Shown piece after piece: positions 25,432 through 33,664 of a stretch of DNA of 64,000 bases. Every line of letters starts with the position of its first letter. Positions within the stretch are counted from its first letter, which is position 1. A model generated the notes under the pieces. That model ran no database searches. It was given only the letters and a program-made list of their open reading frames with translations, and had not been told where the DNA came from. The stretch comes from JAZDFC01 sp043808235 (GTDB lineage: Bacteria > Bacteroidota > Ignavibacteria > Ignavibacteriales > Melioribacteraceae): contig JAZDFC010000070.1 of NCBI GenBank assembly GCA_043808235.1, positions 62,001-126,000 on the forward strand, given 5' to 3'. A program made the translations under genes and the position numbers.

Positions 25432-25917
25432 ATTAACGTACTGAAAAAAATAATTATTGCGGCGGTATCGAAGAACAATGTCATTGGTTCAAATGGGAAA
25501 GTGCCCTGGCATATACCGGGTGAATTGGAACATTTTAAAAAAACTACTATTGGATTTCCGGTGATAATGGGTAGAAAAACATTTGAGGCGATGGCAAAAC
25601 CGCTACGTGGTAGAATTAATATTGTTCTCGCAAAAAATCCCGGCCTTTTTGAGCAATTTGAGGAAGTTGAATTTGTTGACTCGCTTGAAGTGGCATATAA
25701 CTATTGTAAAAGTCTAATGTTTACAAAAGCATTTATTATTGGCGGGGGACAAGTTTACAAAGAAGCAATCAAAGACGCAGATGAACTGATAGTATCTCAT
25801 ATTCCAATAAAGTATGAGGGTGATACTTTTTTCCCGATAATAGACAAGAATATATGGGAATTGAGAGAAAAAGAGAAAAACGAAGAATTCGAATTACACC
25901 ATTACTTTCGCAGATAA
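25432..25917 (+). CDS. folA: Dihydrofolate reductase, apparent ATT start
   Basis: The product is a 162-residue DHFR: IIIAAVSKNNVIGSNGKVPW, HIPGELEHFKKTTIGFPVIM then GRKTFEAM, and AFIIGGGQVYKEA. It reduces dihydrofolate to tetrahydrofolate, complementing ThyX. No ATG, GTG or TTG lies in frame between the stop at 25381-25383 and the GTG at 25501, which would begin at the PW of the substrate loop and delete the first beta strand. The codon best placed behind a Shine-Dalgarno is ATT 25432, 7 nt after AAGGAG (25419-25424), giving M-N-V-L-K-K. CTG 25441 is an alternative. Enzyme identity is firm; the exact start is inference. Confidence 0.9.
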   Translation: MNVLKKIIIAAVSKNNVIGSNGKVPWHIPGELEHFKKTTIGFPVIMGRKTFEAMAKPLRGRINIVLAKNPGLFEQFEEVEFVDSLEVAYNYCKSLMFTKAFIIGGGQVYKEAIKDADELIVSHIPIKYEGDTFFPIIDKNIWELREKEKNEEFELHHYFRR

Positions 25918-25973
25918 AAGCACAATATTTTATTAAATTTCCATCCAAAATTTGAAAGCCGTACCCGAAGCAG

Positions 25974-27830
25974 ATGCCAGACAAAATAAAAATATTACCC
26001 GATAACATTTCAAATAAAATTGCCGCAGGCGAAGTTGTTGAACGTCCTGCATCGGTAGTTAAAGAATTACTTGAAAATTCGCTCGATGCTGAGGCTAAAA
26101 ATATTGAAGTATATATCAAACAAGCCGGCAAAACACTCATTCACATTGTCGATGATGGTTCAGGAATGTCCGAAGAAGATGCTGTGCTGTGTCTTCAGCG
26201 GCACGCAACAAGTAAGATTGAGGAGTTTGAGGATCTTGAAAATATTTTGACTTTTGGCTTCCGCGGGGAAGCCCTCAGTTCAATTGCTTCGGTAGCCATC
26301 CTTGAACTGAAAACTCAAAGACGTGATGACGAAATCGGTACTTCGGTTCGCGTTGATGAGAATTCAAACGTAATCAAAGAAAAAGGTTCATTCCCGGCAG
26401 GTACATCAATTGCGGTTAAAAATTTATTTTACAACACTCCTGCTCGTAGAAATTTCCTTAAGAGCAATGCAACTGAATTAAAACATCTTATTGATTGGTT
26501 TAAAAGAATAGCGCTCAGTCATCCGGCATCGTCGTTCAAATTGTACAATGACGAAGATTTGATTCTCGATTATCCATCAGGCTCAACTCAAGACCGGGTG
26601 AAATCAGTTTTCGCGGATAATATTCTCGATGTAGTAATCGAAGTTAATGAACCGACCGAATATATTTCACTCTCCGGCTATATTGCCAAACCAATGTATC
26701 TGAAGAAGAGCAGGGGAGAGCAATATTTATTTATCAACGGAAGGTATGTGGGTAGCAAAATAATAAATCATGCTGTATTTAGTTCATACGAGAATCTGCT
26801 TGAAAAAGGTGACTACCCGTTTTTTGTTTTGTTCATGGAAATCGATCCCAAAAAAGTTGATGTGAATGTGCATCCCGCTAAACTTGAAATTAAATTCGAC
26901 GATGAAAAAGGAATTTATTCATTCGTACAGGCGGTGATTAAAAAGAGTCTTGGGAGTTTTGATTTAAGTCCTACTGTATATTTTAGAGATGAAAATGAAA
27001 GTAGATTAACTTTAACAAGTTCGGGACGAACAGAAAGAGATAATTTCGACGACCGCCCGATATTTAATATTGGTACCGGCAAACCGATTGCCAAAGGCGG
27101 AATCTTTACCGACGATGAAATTGAAAAATTATTCAGTTCGATTAATAAGGAAATAAAAGAATCTCAAAATGAAGCAGTAACAGAGCATCCCTTTGGAAAT
27201 GAAGGTGAACGCAGACATGAAGTAGCTTCTTCAGTAGATGTTTTTCCGCATCAAACTGATAGACCGACATTTATTGTAGCCCTGCACAATAAATATATTT
27301 TAGCTCAAATAAAAAGCGGACTGATGGTAATTGATCAGCATGTAGCTCATGAAAGAATTTTGTATGAGAAAGCTATTCGTTCTTTCTCGGCAAACATGCC
27401 TTTCGCTCAGCAATTACTTTTTTCCCAAACCGTAAAAGTCGATGCGGCGGATTATGAATTGTTGAAGGAGCTCGAACCTTTTCTTATCAAGCTTGGATTT
27501 GAAATAAAGTTCTTTGGGAAAAACACAATTGTTATCGACGGCGTACCGTCGGATATTAAATTAGGAAATGAAGTTGAGACAGTAAAAGAAATCCTCGATG
27601 AATATAAAGAGAACGAGCGACAAAAAAATCTTGATATTAGAGATAACCTTGCAAAATCGTATTCGTGCAAGGCTGCTATTAAAGCGGGTGACAGACTTAA
27701 TGAAACTGAAATGCGGCAGCTTGTGGATCAGTTGTTTGCCACTTCGATGCCATATGTTTGTCCGCATGGCAGACCGATAATTATCAAAATTCCGCTGGAT
27801 GAGTTTGATAAACGTTTTGGAAGAACTTGA
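25974..27830 (+). CDS. mutL: DNA mismatch repair protein MutL
   Basis: The 618-residue protein has the GHKL ATPase N-terminus: NKIAAGEVVERPASVVKELL with ENSLDA, DDGSGM, ATSKI and GFRGEALSSIASV. The C-terminal dimerisation/endonuclease domain carries DQHVAHERILYE (residues 454-465), a match to DQHA(x)2E(x)4E with Val for Ala. ATSMPYVCPHGRPIIIKI supplies the CPHGRP motif that helps bind metal. It is therefore probably a nicking MutL, as in organisms without MutH. It acts with MutS in mismatch repair. Confidence 0.96.
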   Translation: MPDKIKILPDNISNKIAAGEVVERPASVVKELLENSLDAEAKNIEVYIKQAGKTLIHIVDDGSGMSEEDAVLCLQRHATSKIEEFEDLENILTFGFRGEALSSIASVAILELKTQRRDDEIGTSVRVDENSNVIKEKGSFPAGTSIAVKNLFYNTPARRNFLKSNATELKHLIDWFKRIALSHPASSFKLYNDEDLILDYPSGSTQDRVKSVFADNILDVVIEVNEPTEYISLSGYIAKPMYLKKSRGEQYLFINGRYVGSKIINHAVFSSYENLLEKGDYPFFVLFMEIDPKKVDVNVHPAKLEIKFDDEKGIYSFVQAVIKKSLGSFDLSPTVYFRDENESRLTLTSSGRTERDNFDDRPIFNIGTGKPIAKGGIFTDDEIEKLFSSINKEIKESQNEAVTEHPFGNEGERRHEVASSVDVFPHQTDRPTFIVALHNKYILAQIKSGLMVIDQHVAHERILYEKAIRSFSANMPFAQQLLFSQTVKVDAADYELLKELEPFLIKLGFEIKFFGKNTIVIDGVPSDIKLGNEVETVKEILDEYKENERQKNLDIRDNLAKSYSCKAAIKAGDRLNETEMRQLVDQLFATSMPYVCPHGRPIIIKIPLDEFDKRFGRT

Positions 27831-27919
27831 TACTTTGTGTAATTTCGGGCAGAGTAGTAAGCTTATTTTAATTAGGCTAATATTAGCTAAAGAGAAATCA
27901 AATTCTTGAAAGGCAAAAT

Positions 27920-29575
27920 ATGTTGGATCAAAAATATATCGCAGCAAAAAAACAGTTCGAAGATAAATTCAACAGCGCTTCGACTACCGGGATGAAGTTT
28001 ACTTCAATTTCCGGTGAAAAAGTAAATGGACTGTATTCACCCGATGATGTGGAGAATATAAATTACATTGATGATATTGGATTCCCCGGCGAGTATCCAT
28101 ACACTCGTGGAGTTCATTCAAACGGTTATCGAGGAAAAGTTTGGACAATGCGGCAATTTGCCGGATTCGGATCGCCGGAGGATACGAACGCAAGATTCAA
28201 ATATTTACTTGAGCACGGTCAGACAGGGCTTTCCGTAGCGTTCGATTTACCTACTCTTATGGGATACGATTCCGACGATGATTTCAGCCGGGGTGAAGTG
28301 GGTATTTGCGGAGTTACTGTATCATCGCTTCAAGATATGGAAATTTTGTTTAATGGAATTCCACTCGATAAAGTTTCTACATCAATGACAATCAATTCAC
28401 CGGCGGCAATGATATTTGCGTTTTACCTTGCAGTTGCCCGCAAGCAAGGTGTTGGCTTTGATCAACTTCGCGGAACATTACAAAATGATATTTTGAAAGA
28501 ATACATTGCACAGAAAGAATACATTTTTCCTCCACGGCCTTCGATGCGGATTATTACTGATATGATTGAATATACTACGAATGAAGTTCCGCAGTGGAAT
28601 CCCGTGTCTGTCAGCGGCTATCATATACGCGAAGCGGGTTCGACTGCCGTGCAGGAATTAGCATATACGCTTGCAGATGGTTTTGCTTATATAGAGGCTT
28701 GCCTTGAAAGAGGAATGGACATCGATAGTTTTGCACCGAGAATTTCATACTTCTTCAATTCCCATCTCGATTTTTTTGAAGAGATTGCAAAGTACAGGGC
28801 AGCTCGAAGAATATTTGCCCGAAGAATGAAAGATAAATATAAAGCGAAAAATCCACGCTCATGGTGGCTGCGGTTTCATTCCCAAACTGCCGGATGCACA
28901 TTAACGGCGCAGCAGCCGGAGAATAATATTATACGAACGGCTCTTCAAGCATTAGCAGCAGTGCTGGGCGGAACGCAGTCACTTCACACAAATTCGATGG
29001 ATGAAACTCTCGCATTGCCAAGTGAAAAGGCAGTTAAAATTGCTTTACGAACACAACAACTTATTGCCTTCGAAACCGGGATAATTAACACTGTTGATCC
29101 GCTTGGCGGGAGTTATTATGTTGAATCCCTCACTAATAAAATGGAAGAAGGAGCGAATAAAATTTTTGATGAAATTGATTCGCTCGGCGGAGTTATAAAT
29201 GCAATTGAATCAGGATATTTTCAAAAAGAGATTGCCGATTCCGCTTACCGCTATCAGCTTGAATTAGAGAAAAAGGAGAAGATAATAGTCGGTATTAATG
29301 AATTTGTTGAAGAGAATGAAAAAATTGATATTCCTATTTTACAAATAAGTCCCGATGTTGAAAAAATACAGAAGCAAAGATTGGCAGATTTGCGTCAGAG
29401 TCGAAATCTGGAAGCAGTGCAAAAATGTCTTGCCGGGATAAGCGATGCGGCAGTAAACGGAAGTAATTTAATGCCCGTGTTTATTAAAGCTGCTGAAAAT
29501 TATGTAACGCTCGGTGAGATGGTATCCGAATTAAAAAAACATTTTGGTATTTACGAAGAAACAGTGGTTTTTTAA
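27920..29575 (+). CDS. icmA: Isobutyryl-CoA mutase-type large subunit (B12-dependent acyl-CoA mutase)
   Basis: The 551-residue protein covers the TIM-barrel/substrate domain of the methylmalonyl-CoA mutase superfamily but has no C-terminal cobalamin-binding domain, so a separate small subunit is needed. Motifs include PYTRGVHSNGYRGKVWTMRQ, GQTGLSVAFDLPTLMGYDSD and SGYHIREAGSTAVQEL. The residues that discriminate substrates point away from methylmalonyl-CoA: the Tyr89 position of Propionibacterium MCM is Phe80 here (RQFAGFG) and Arg207 is Gln198 (EYIAQKEYIFPP). This is the pair reported for Streptomyces IcmA. It would interconvert isobutyryl- and n-butyryl-CoA by a radical mechanism. Generic annotation would call it methylmalonyl-CoA mutase. 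No small subunit or MeaB/ArgK chaperone gene is in the window. Confidence 0.85.
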   Translation: MLDQKYIAAKKQFEDKFNSASTTGMKFTSISGEKVNGLYSPDDVENINYIDDIGFPGEYPYTRGVHSNGYRGKVWTMRQFAGFGSPEDTNARFKYLLEHGQTGLSVAFDLPTLMGYDSDDDFSRGEVGICGVTVSSLQDMEILFNGIPLDKVSTSMTINSPAAMIFAFYLAVARKQGVGFDQLRGTLQNDILKEYIAQKEYIFPPRPSMRIITDMIEYTTNEVPQWNPVSVSGYHIREAGSTAVQELAYTLADGFAYIEACLERGMDIDSFAPRISYFFNSHLDFFEEIAKYRAARRIFARRMKDKYKAKNPRSWWLRFHSQTAGCTLTAQQPENNIIRTALQALAAVLGGTQSLHTNSMDETLALPSEKAVKIALRTQQLIAFETGIINTVDPLGGSYYVESLTNKMEEGANKIFDEIDSLGGVINAIESGYFQKEIADSAYRYQLELEKKEKIIVGINEFVEENEKIDIPILQISPDVEKIQKQRLADLRQSRNLEAVQKCLAGISDAAVNGSNLMPVFIKAAENYVTLGEMVSELKKHFGIYEETVVF

Positions 29576-30444
29576 TGATCAAAGAATTTTTGAAATTACT
29601 CCGCGTATCGCACTGGATTAAAAATCTATTTGTATTTGTTCCGGTTCTTTTCTCAAAACAGTTATTCAATATTAATTACTCCGGTGAAGTGATATTAGCA
29701 TTTATCTCATTCAGCATTGCGTCCAGCATGGTTTATGTTTTTAACGATCTGCGAGATGAAAAAGAAGATAAGATGCATCCGAAGAAGAGATTCAGACCAA
29801 TTGCGAGCGGTAAAATTTCAAAAACGAACGCGGTGATTATAATTGTAATTCTTTTCGCTCTATTAGTTGCCTCAGTGTTCTTGTTCAATTACAAATTTAT
29901 TGTTGTTCTATTTGCTTACATTATAATCAACGCATTTTATACTACAATTTTACGGAAAGTTGTTGTATTAGATATTATTTGCATTGCCGCCGGATTCATG
30001 TTGCGGGTAATGGGCGGCGCTTTTGTTATTAATGTTTATATCTCGAAATGGTTAGTGCTAACTACTTTGTTTATCTCATTGTTTTTAGCTGCAATGAAGA
30101 GACGTTCCGAACTTGTTTTATCGATTATTGAGAACAATACACGCAAAGTTCTTTCGGATTATTCAATCGATTTTGCCAATCATATTTCGTCAATATCTGC
30201 TGCGGGTGTAATAATTTGTTACGCGTTATATTCAGTTGCAGAGCGAACCGTTCAATATTTTCACACTGAGAATATTGTATATACTACAATATTTGTTATT
30301 TTCGGAATATTCAGATACATGTTCCTCGCCTATTCAAAAGAGAAAGGAGAGAACACAATAGAAATTCTTTTTACAGATATTCCCATGATGTTGAATATTC
30401 TGTTTTATATCTTATCAATAATCGGGATTATTTATTTTTTATGA
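29575..30444 (+). CDS. UbiA-family prenyltransferase, decaprenyl-phosphate phosphoribosyltransferase-like
   Basis: The 289-residue integral membrane protein starts at an ATG overlapping the preceding TAA (TAATG). It has LKLLRVSHWIKNLFVFVPVL then FSKQLF at the N-terminus and the first Asp-rich motif YVFNDLRDEKEDKMHPKKRF with RPIASG (N57, D58). That form (ND..D...D..HP.K..RPIASG) characterises the DPPR-synthase branch (Rv3806c-like) of the UbiA family. Those enzymes join phosphoribose from PRPP to a polyprenyl phosphate, giving a donor for arabinose- or ribose-containing glycans. The assignment to this branch is by motif; the biological glycan here is unknown. Confidence 0.85.
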   Translation: MIKEFLKLLRVSHWIKNLFVFVPVLFSKQLFNINYSGEVILAFISFSIASSMVYVFNDLRDEKEDKMHPKKRFRPIASGKISKTNAVIIIVILFALLVASVFLFNYKFIVVLFAYIIINAFYTTILRKVVVLDIICIAAGFMLRVMGGAFVINVYISKWLVLTTLFISLFLAAMKRRSELVLSIIENNTRKVLSDYSIDFANHISSISAAGVIICYALYSVAERTVQYFHTENIVYTTIFVIFGIFRYMFLAYSKEKGENTIEILFTDIPMMLNILFYILSIIGIIYFL

Positions 30445-30947
30445 GCAGAATACTTTTTAATCCATTGATGAAAATTGCGGCAGTAATTACGGTGATGTTT
30501 TTTGCAGCCGCTTGTTCACCGGTAAAAGAATCTTCGGAAAGCGAACTCAAACAAGTAGATTCAACGGAGATAAAATTTCTTGAAGGAAAACTTATAATAA
30601 ATAAGTTAAACTGTTGGATAGACTTGATGCCGAACTCCGGGAATAAAATATATTTACGGGGGGAGGTCGAAATATTAAATCTGCCGGATCCCGGTAGTTT
30701 TGCTCTTTCCCGTATTAGAATTACTCAACATGATGAAGAATGTTATAATTTTATTCCAAATGATCCAACCGGTTCTTTCGACGGCAGAAACAGTAAGATT
30801 ATTTATTTTTCGGAACCGGGTGAAGGCTTGGAACAAGTTGATAATATTGAGATCGATAAGCCGATTGATATCGAATTGGTGTTTGTGCAGACGAATAAAT
30901 TTTATAAATATTTCATAAATTCTATTACTATAGAAAAGACTTACTAA
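30441..30947 (+). CDS. Hypothetical lipoprotein
   Basis: The gene overlaps the UbiA stop by 4 nt (ATGA), suggesting coupled translation. The 168-residue product has a lipoprotein signal (KIAAVITVMFFAAAC, lipobox AAAC) and a beta-rich mature part (KIYLRGEVEILNLPD, FALSRIRITQHDEE, GEGLEQVDNIEIDKPIDIEL) that could be an Ig-like or beta-sandwich fold. I do not recognise a family. Its position directly after the prenyltransferase suggests an envelope role but proves none. Confidence 0.75.
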   Translation: MSRILFNPLMKIAAVITVMFFAAACSPVKESSESELKQVDSTEIKFLEGKLIINKLNCWIDLMPNSGNKIYLRGEVEILNLPDPGSFALSRIRITQHDEECYNFIPNDPTGSFDGRNSKIIYFSEPGEGLEQVDNIEIDKPIDIELVFVQTNKFYKYFINSITIEKTY

Positions 30948-30952
30948 TAATT

Positions 30953-32188
30953 ATGGTTAATGAGATTGTAGCACTTATCGCTTTACTTTTTTTAAGCGCA
31001 TTTTTTTCAGCTTCCGAAATGGCGTTCGTTGTTTCAAACAAAATAAAAATCGAATTGCGGGCAAGGAAAAACAATATTAGCGCAAGGAACGCAATGTATT
31101 TTATCAAAGAACCGCATAATTTCTTTTCTACGATTTTAATCTTAAATAACATTGTGAACATTTCCTTTGCTTCAATTTTTACAATGTTCCTAATAAAATT
31201 CTTCCAATACGGCGATGTGACGATTTTAATTATTTCATCCACTTTATTATTACTATTCGGCGAGTTAATACCCAAATATTTAGCCCGCGAGTTTGCAGAT
31301 TTTACATTTTCCGTATCTTCCATTCCAATCAGGATATTTTCATTCATACTTTACCCGGTTGTTAAAATTACATCCTCTTTCTCGCATTTAATTTCCAACA
31401 CGGATAGAAAGAGTACCGAGACCATTTCGCACCTTTTTGATAGGGAGGATATCCAGGTTTTAATTGAAGAAGGTTCGGAAGCCGGGCATATAGCCGAAGA
31501 TGATTCCGAAGTGATTAGTAATATTATTGATCTCGGCGATCAGAAAGTGTATGAGGCTATGACGCCTCGAACCGCGATTGCCGGTGTGGAGATAAATTCG
31601 ACTATTGATGAGGTTATGAAAGTATTGATCGAGACGAATTACTCTAAGCTGCCGGTTTACGAGGAAAGTCTTGATAACATTAAAGGTATTGTTTATGCGC
31701 GCGACATGTTCAAAAAGCCGGATAACCTGAATTCAATTTTACGCGAATGTATTTTTGTACCGGAGACAAAGAAGAGTCTCGATATGCTGAATGAACTGTT
31801 AGAGAAAAGAATTTCCATCGCGATAGTAGTTGATGAATTCGGCGGAACCGCGGGTATGATTACAATTGAGGATATCATTGAAGAAATGTTCGGCGAAATT
31901 CAGGATGAATTTGATGTTGAAGAAAACATCTGCAAACAGGTAGATAAATTCACTTACATCCTAAGCGGTAAAATCGAAATCGACTATCTGAATTCGGAAT
32001 ATGAACTGAACATCCCGGAAGGCGATTACGAAACGATTGGCGGATATATCACTACAAACCTGGGTAAAATTCCGCAACGCGGCGATGAATTAGATATCAA
32101 TCATTTTAAAATAATGGTTCTCCGCTCGGACAAAACCAAAGTCGATCTCGTTAAATTGTACATCATTGCAGAGAAGATGGAAGAGTAA
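30953..32188 (+). CDS. CNNM/CorC (HlyC) family protein with CBS pair
   Basis: The 411-residue protein shows DUF21/CNNM transmembrane segments (residues 1-170; FLSAFFSASEMAFVVSNKIK, LLLFGELIPKYLAR), two CBS domains (about 200-320; AMTPRTAIAGVEINSTIDEV, LPVYEESLDNIKGIVYARDM) and VVDEFGGTAGMITIEDIIEE. A C-terminal transporter-associated CorC_HlyC domain begins near YILSGKIEIDYLN. Members are linked to Mg2+/Co2+ efflux or homeostasis and are often misnamed hemolysins. It begins 5 bp after the lipoprotein gene and probably belongs to the same operon. Confidence 0.92.
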   Translation: MVNEIVALIALLFLSAFFSASEMAFVVSNKIKIELRARKNNISARNAMYFIKEPHNFFSTILILNNIVNISFASIFTMFLIKFFQYGDVTILIISSTLLLLFGELIPKYLAREFADFTFSVSSIPIRIFSFILYPVVKITSSFSHLISNTDRKSTETISHLFDREDIQVLIEEGSEAGHIAEDDSEVISNIIDLGDQKVYEAMTPRTAIAGVEINSTIDEVMKVLIETNYSKLPVYEESLDNIKGIVYARDMFKKPDNLNSILRECIFVPETKKSLDMLNELLEKRISIAIVVDEFGGTAGMITIEDIIEEMFGEIQDEFDVEENICKQVDKFTYILSGKIEIDYLNSEYELNIPEGDYETIGGYITTNLGKIPQRGDELDINHFKIMVLRSDKTKVDLVKLYIIAEKMEE

Positions 32189-32253
32189 AAACATATTAGA
32201 AATTTGATGATTCAGTTGCTATGATAAAACTTCAGGAAAAATGGATTTAATAT

Positions 32254-32532
32254 ATGTACTACATCCTATTTTATAAAACAGTAGAAAATTATATCGAAAG
32301 GCGGCAGCCTTTCCGTGAATTGCATCTTGCACATGCAACCGCATCATTCGAAAGGGGAGAATTGGTATTAGCCGGTGCGCTTGCCGATCCCGCAGACGAA
32401 GCCGTGCTTATTTTCAAAGGAGATAGTCCGGCAGCGGCTGAGGAGTTTGCAAAAAATGACCCTTATGTTCTGAACGGATTAATTACAAATTGGAAGGTCC
32501 GTCCTTGGACGATAGTAATCGGAAAGATATAA
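32254..32532 (+). CDS. YciI-family protein
   Basis: The 92-residue protein has the YciI ferredoxin-like fold. Key segments are RELHLAHATASFERGELVLA with the conserved His, GALADPADEAVLIFKGDS with the Asp, and FAKNDPYVLNGLITNWKVRP, the typical 'DPy...gl...w.v.pw' C-terminus. YciI proteins are small dimers with a His-Asp pocket and poorly defined enzymatic roles. The gene is free-standing, 65 bp after the CNNM gene. Confidence 0.9.
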   Translation: MYYILFYKTVENYIERRQPFRELHLAHATASFERGELVLAGALADPADEAVLIFKGDSPAAAEEFAKNDPYVLNGLITNWKVRPWTIVIGKI

Positions 32533-32708
32533 AGTAATAAACAAGATTTCTGGATGCAATCCGAATAAAAATTATTCAACTCAAAAAATAAATTTCACGC
32601 GAATCTTTATCTGAATTTTTCCATCCAAAGAAACTATAATAGGCCATTTATGGTTTATTACATTAATTCATCCATGTATTAGTTAAGTAAAATTTACAAA
32701 GGAATAAC

Positions 32709-33065
32709 ATGTTCAGAGATTTATTTTCATCAAAAAACAGCCCCGTAAACCTTGATGCTGAAATATTTGAGAAGCAGCTAAAAGATGATATAAATGCCTT
32801 ACTGATTGATGTCCGTACAACCGGAGAAAACAAAGGAGCAAGAATCCCCGGATCGGTTTTAATAGATATATCCCGACCAGATTTTATTGACGAGATAGAA
32901 AAGCTTGATCGAAATAAAAGCTACTATGTATATTGCCACAGCGGGAGCAGAAGCTATCATGCAAGTAAAAAAATGAAACAGATGGGATTCGAGAACGTGT
33001 ATAATCTTGCTGAGGGTATAATCAGCTGGGAAGGCGAATTGGAGTATTCGAAAAAGGCAAGATGA
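32709..33065 (+). CDS. Rhodanese-like domain protein
   Basis: The 118-residue cytoplasmic single-domain rhodanese has LLIDVRTTGE (residues 31-40), GARIPGSVLIDI and the active-site loop CHSGSRS with Cys76, then NLAEGIISWEGE. The six-residue loop fits sulfur, not phosphate, transfer. It is distinct from the two-domain sulfurtransferase at the window start. An AAAGGA site lies before ATG 32709. Partner unknown. Confidence 0.9.
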   Translation: MFRDLFSSKNSPVNLDAEIFEKQLKDDINALLIDVRTTGENKGARIPGSVLIDISRPDFIDEIEKLDRNKSYYVYCHSGSRSYHASKKMKQMGFENVYNLAEGIISWEGELEYSKKAR

Positions 33066-33136
33066 TAACCTTAGTTTCTGCACACAAATGTTTGGCGGAT
33101 ATACAACTATGATTCGTGCATTTGGGAGCTGCGGGA

Positions 33137-33160
33137 AATTACGATGTAATCATCGTAATT
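33137..33160. repeat. Perfect inverted repeat between two redox genes
   Basis: AATTACGATG (33137-33146) and CATCGTAATT (33151-33160) form a 10-bp stem with a TAAT loop. No T-run follows, so terminator function is doubtful. It could be an operator or a small dispersed palindrome. Confidence 0.5.
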
Positions 33161-33194
33161 CCTTGAAATATAATAATTTGACCGGATTACTTAA

Positions 33195-33608
33195 TTGATA
33201 ACTCCATCGACCGATTACCCGATTATCTTTTTCGACGGAGTATGCAATTTCTGTAATTCATCTGTGAATTTTATTATTAAAAGGGATAAAAACAGAATTT
33301 TTAGATATGCGGCGTTACAGTCAAATGCAGGGCAAAAACTGCTCGAACGACTATCAATATCAAATTCCGACTTAGATACTGTTATCCTTTTTGACGGGAA
33401 TCAAATTTATGAAAAATCCGGAGCGGCTCTTGAGATAGTTTACCTGTTGCCGGGAGCATGGAAATTCTTATACATTTTTAGATTTATACCACGCTTCGTT
33501 AGAGATTTTTTGTATGACCTTTTTGCCAGAAACCGATATAAGATCTTCGGTAAGCGGGAGATGTGCATGATGCCTTCTCCTCAAATTAAGGAATTATTCA
33601 TGGATTAA
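33195..33608 (+). CDS. DCC-family thiol-disulfide oxidoreductase (DUF393)
   Basis: The 137-residue protein probably starts at TTG 33195. It contains the DxxCxxC motif, FFDGVCNFCNSSVNFIIKRD (C17, C20), after which the family is named, followed by FRYAALQSNAGQKLL and the helical LPGAWKFLYIFRFIPRFVRD. The RNRYKIFGKREMCM end matches the typical 'R.r.fg....c..p' tail. These small proteins have a thioredoxin-like fold and a predicted redox function; substrates are unknown. Confidence 0.9.
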   Translation: MITPSTDYPIIFFDGVCNFCNSSVNFIIKRDKNRIFRYAALQSNAGQKLLERLSISNSDLDTVILFDGNQIYEKSGAALEIVYLLPGAWKFLYIFRFIPRFVRDFLYDLFARNRYKIFGKREMCMMPSPQIKELFMD

Positions 33609-33664
33609 ATCCATGTAATTTGGCGTATCCAATCTCAAGCAGAATCACCACGATTTGATTATCT

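Noticed and set aside
27920..29575. Simple label 'methylmalonyl-CoA mutase'
   Set aside because: Specificity residues and lack of a B12 domain fit isobutyryl-CoA mutase large subunits better.
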